Assembly: GCA_934457235.1 (NCBI GenBank)
Contig: CAKSHT010000110.1
Coordinates: 1 to 7,435 of the forward strand
Length of the DNA stretch: 7,435 nucleotides
Direction of reading: 5' to 3'
Source of the DNA: an uncultured Oscillospiraceae bacterium
Lineage (GTDB): Bacteria; Bacillota; Clostridia; Oscillospirales; Ruminococcaceae
The position numbers were made by a program, and so were the translations under genes. The notes under the pieces are model-generated. The model did not search any database, had not been told where the DNA came from, and was given only the letters and a program-made list of their open reading frames with translations. Below are positions 7,119 to 7,435 of the stretch, piece after piece. Within the stretch, counting starts at the first letter, position 1. Each line of letters opens with the position of its first letter.

Positions 7119-7435
7119 TCAGCCAAGCTCGCTCCAGTTGTTTATCTCGCCGGTGTAGATCTTCATGATCTCATCGGAGGTGATGTTTTCGATCGGGTTT
7201 TCGAGATTTACGATAACTGCGATGCCATCGTCTGCGATCTTCATCTCGGTCAGACCAGCATCAAGTTCTTCCTGTTTCAGCTCACGGGAGGACATTCCGA
7301 TATCGCATGTGCCCTCTGTTGCAGAGGTGATACCAGCACCGGAACCGGTCTGCTGTATGTCGATGGAAACATCGGGGTTAAGACCCATGTAAGCTTCTGC
7401 GAGATTCTCCATAACAGGTCCTACGGAGGTGGAAC
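7119..7435 (-). CDS. pstS: Phosphate-binding protein PstS, 3' part (cut by window edge)
   Basis: About 104 codons are visible and the frame stays open to the right edge, so the Met at 7412 is internal. The visible start S-T-S-V-G-P-V-M is the first phosphate-binding loop of PstS. It is followed by T-G-S-G-A-G-I-T-S-A, C-D-I-G-M-S-S-R-E-L, D-D-G-I-A-V-I-V-N and I-Y-T-G-E-I-N-N-W-S-E-L-G. These make up the first half of a usual PstS fold. The family normally continues for over 100 residues with a G-R-E-x-G-S-G-T-R segment, but here TGA follows at once, and none of the downstream frames I read resembles that half. Either this copy is truncated or it is a permuted PstS whose other half lies upstream, beyond the window. 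The product would be an exported lipoprotein feeding PstC-PstA. An ordered 3' end follows the stop, which favours a working gene. Confidence 0.85.
   Translation of the reverse strand, partial: STSVGPVMENLAEAYMGLNPDVSIDIQQTGSGAGITSATEGTCDIGMSSRELKQEELDAGLTEMKIADDGIAVIVNLENPIENITSDEIMKIYTGEINNWSELG

Noticed and set aside
7119..7121. TGA after N-W-S-E-L-G as a recoded or read-through codon in pstS
   Set aside because: The frame after it soon meets another TGA and shows no resemblance to the second half of PstS.

Overview
The window looks like chromosomal DNA of an anaerobic member of the Clostridia, most likely a Ruminococcus-like gut or rumen species. This is an inference from three things: a lipoprotein glycoside hydrolase with a low-complexity Ser/Ala/Gln/Glu linker, the clostridial style of the PhoR-type kinase (PAS domain, very short HAMP), and strong GGAGG-type ribosome binding sites with moderate GC. 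No marker gene is present, so genus level is a guess.

Left part (1-1350, plus strand). The window opens with a terminator-like hairpin belonging to an upstream gene. A near-consensus sigma-A promoter (TTGACA, 17 bp, TAAAAT) follows, then one gene for a secreted lipoprotein of glycoside hydrolase family 5 type (clan GH-A). A hairpin with T-runs on both sides ends this gene and also the convergent phosphate operon.

Right part (1355-7435, minus strand). This is a complete phosphate-starvation locus except for the start of its first gene. In transcription order it is pstS (3' part only), pstC, pstA, pstB, phoU, phoB-like regulator, phoR-like kinase. From pstC onward, genes overlap or lie 4 to 24 bp apart, so they form one operon. 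PstS captures phosphate outside the cell, PstC and PstA form the membrane channel, and PstB supplies ATP hydrolysis. PhoU links transporter state to signalling, and the PhoR/PhoB pair senses starvation and probably activates the operon itself; any Pho box would lie beyond the right edge.

The point most worth attention is pstS. Its reading frame ends right after the motif N-W-S-E-L-G, which in an ordinary PstS lies near the middle of the protein. Either the gene is truncated, or it is a rearranged (circularly permuted) PstS whose second half comes first. An ordered 3' end follows: a GAAA-tetraloop hairpin, then a terminator-like hairpin before pstC, which would let pstS be made in excess over the membrane genes. 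No mobile elements, CRISPR arrays, tRNA or rRNA genes were seen. I found no wholly new system; the rest is well-conserved Pst/Pho machinery.
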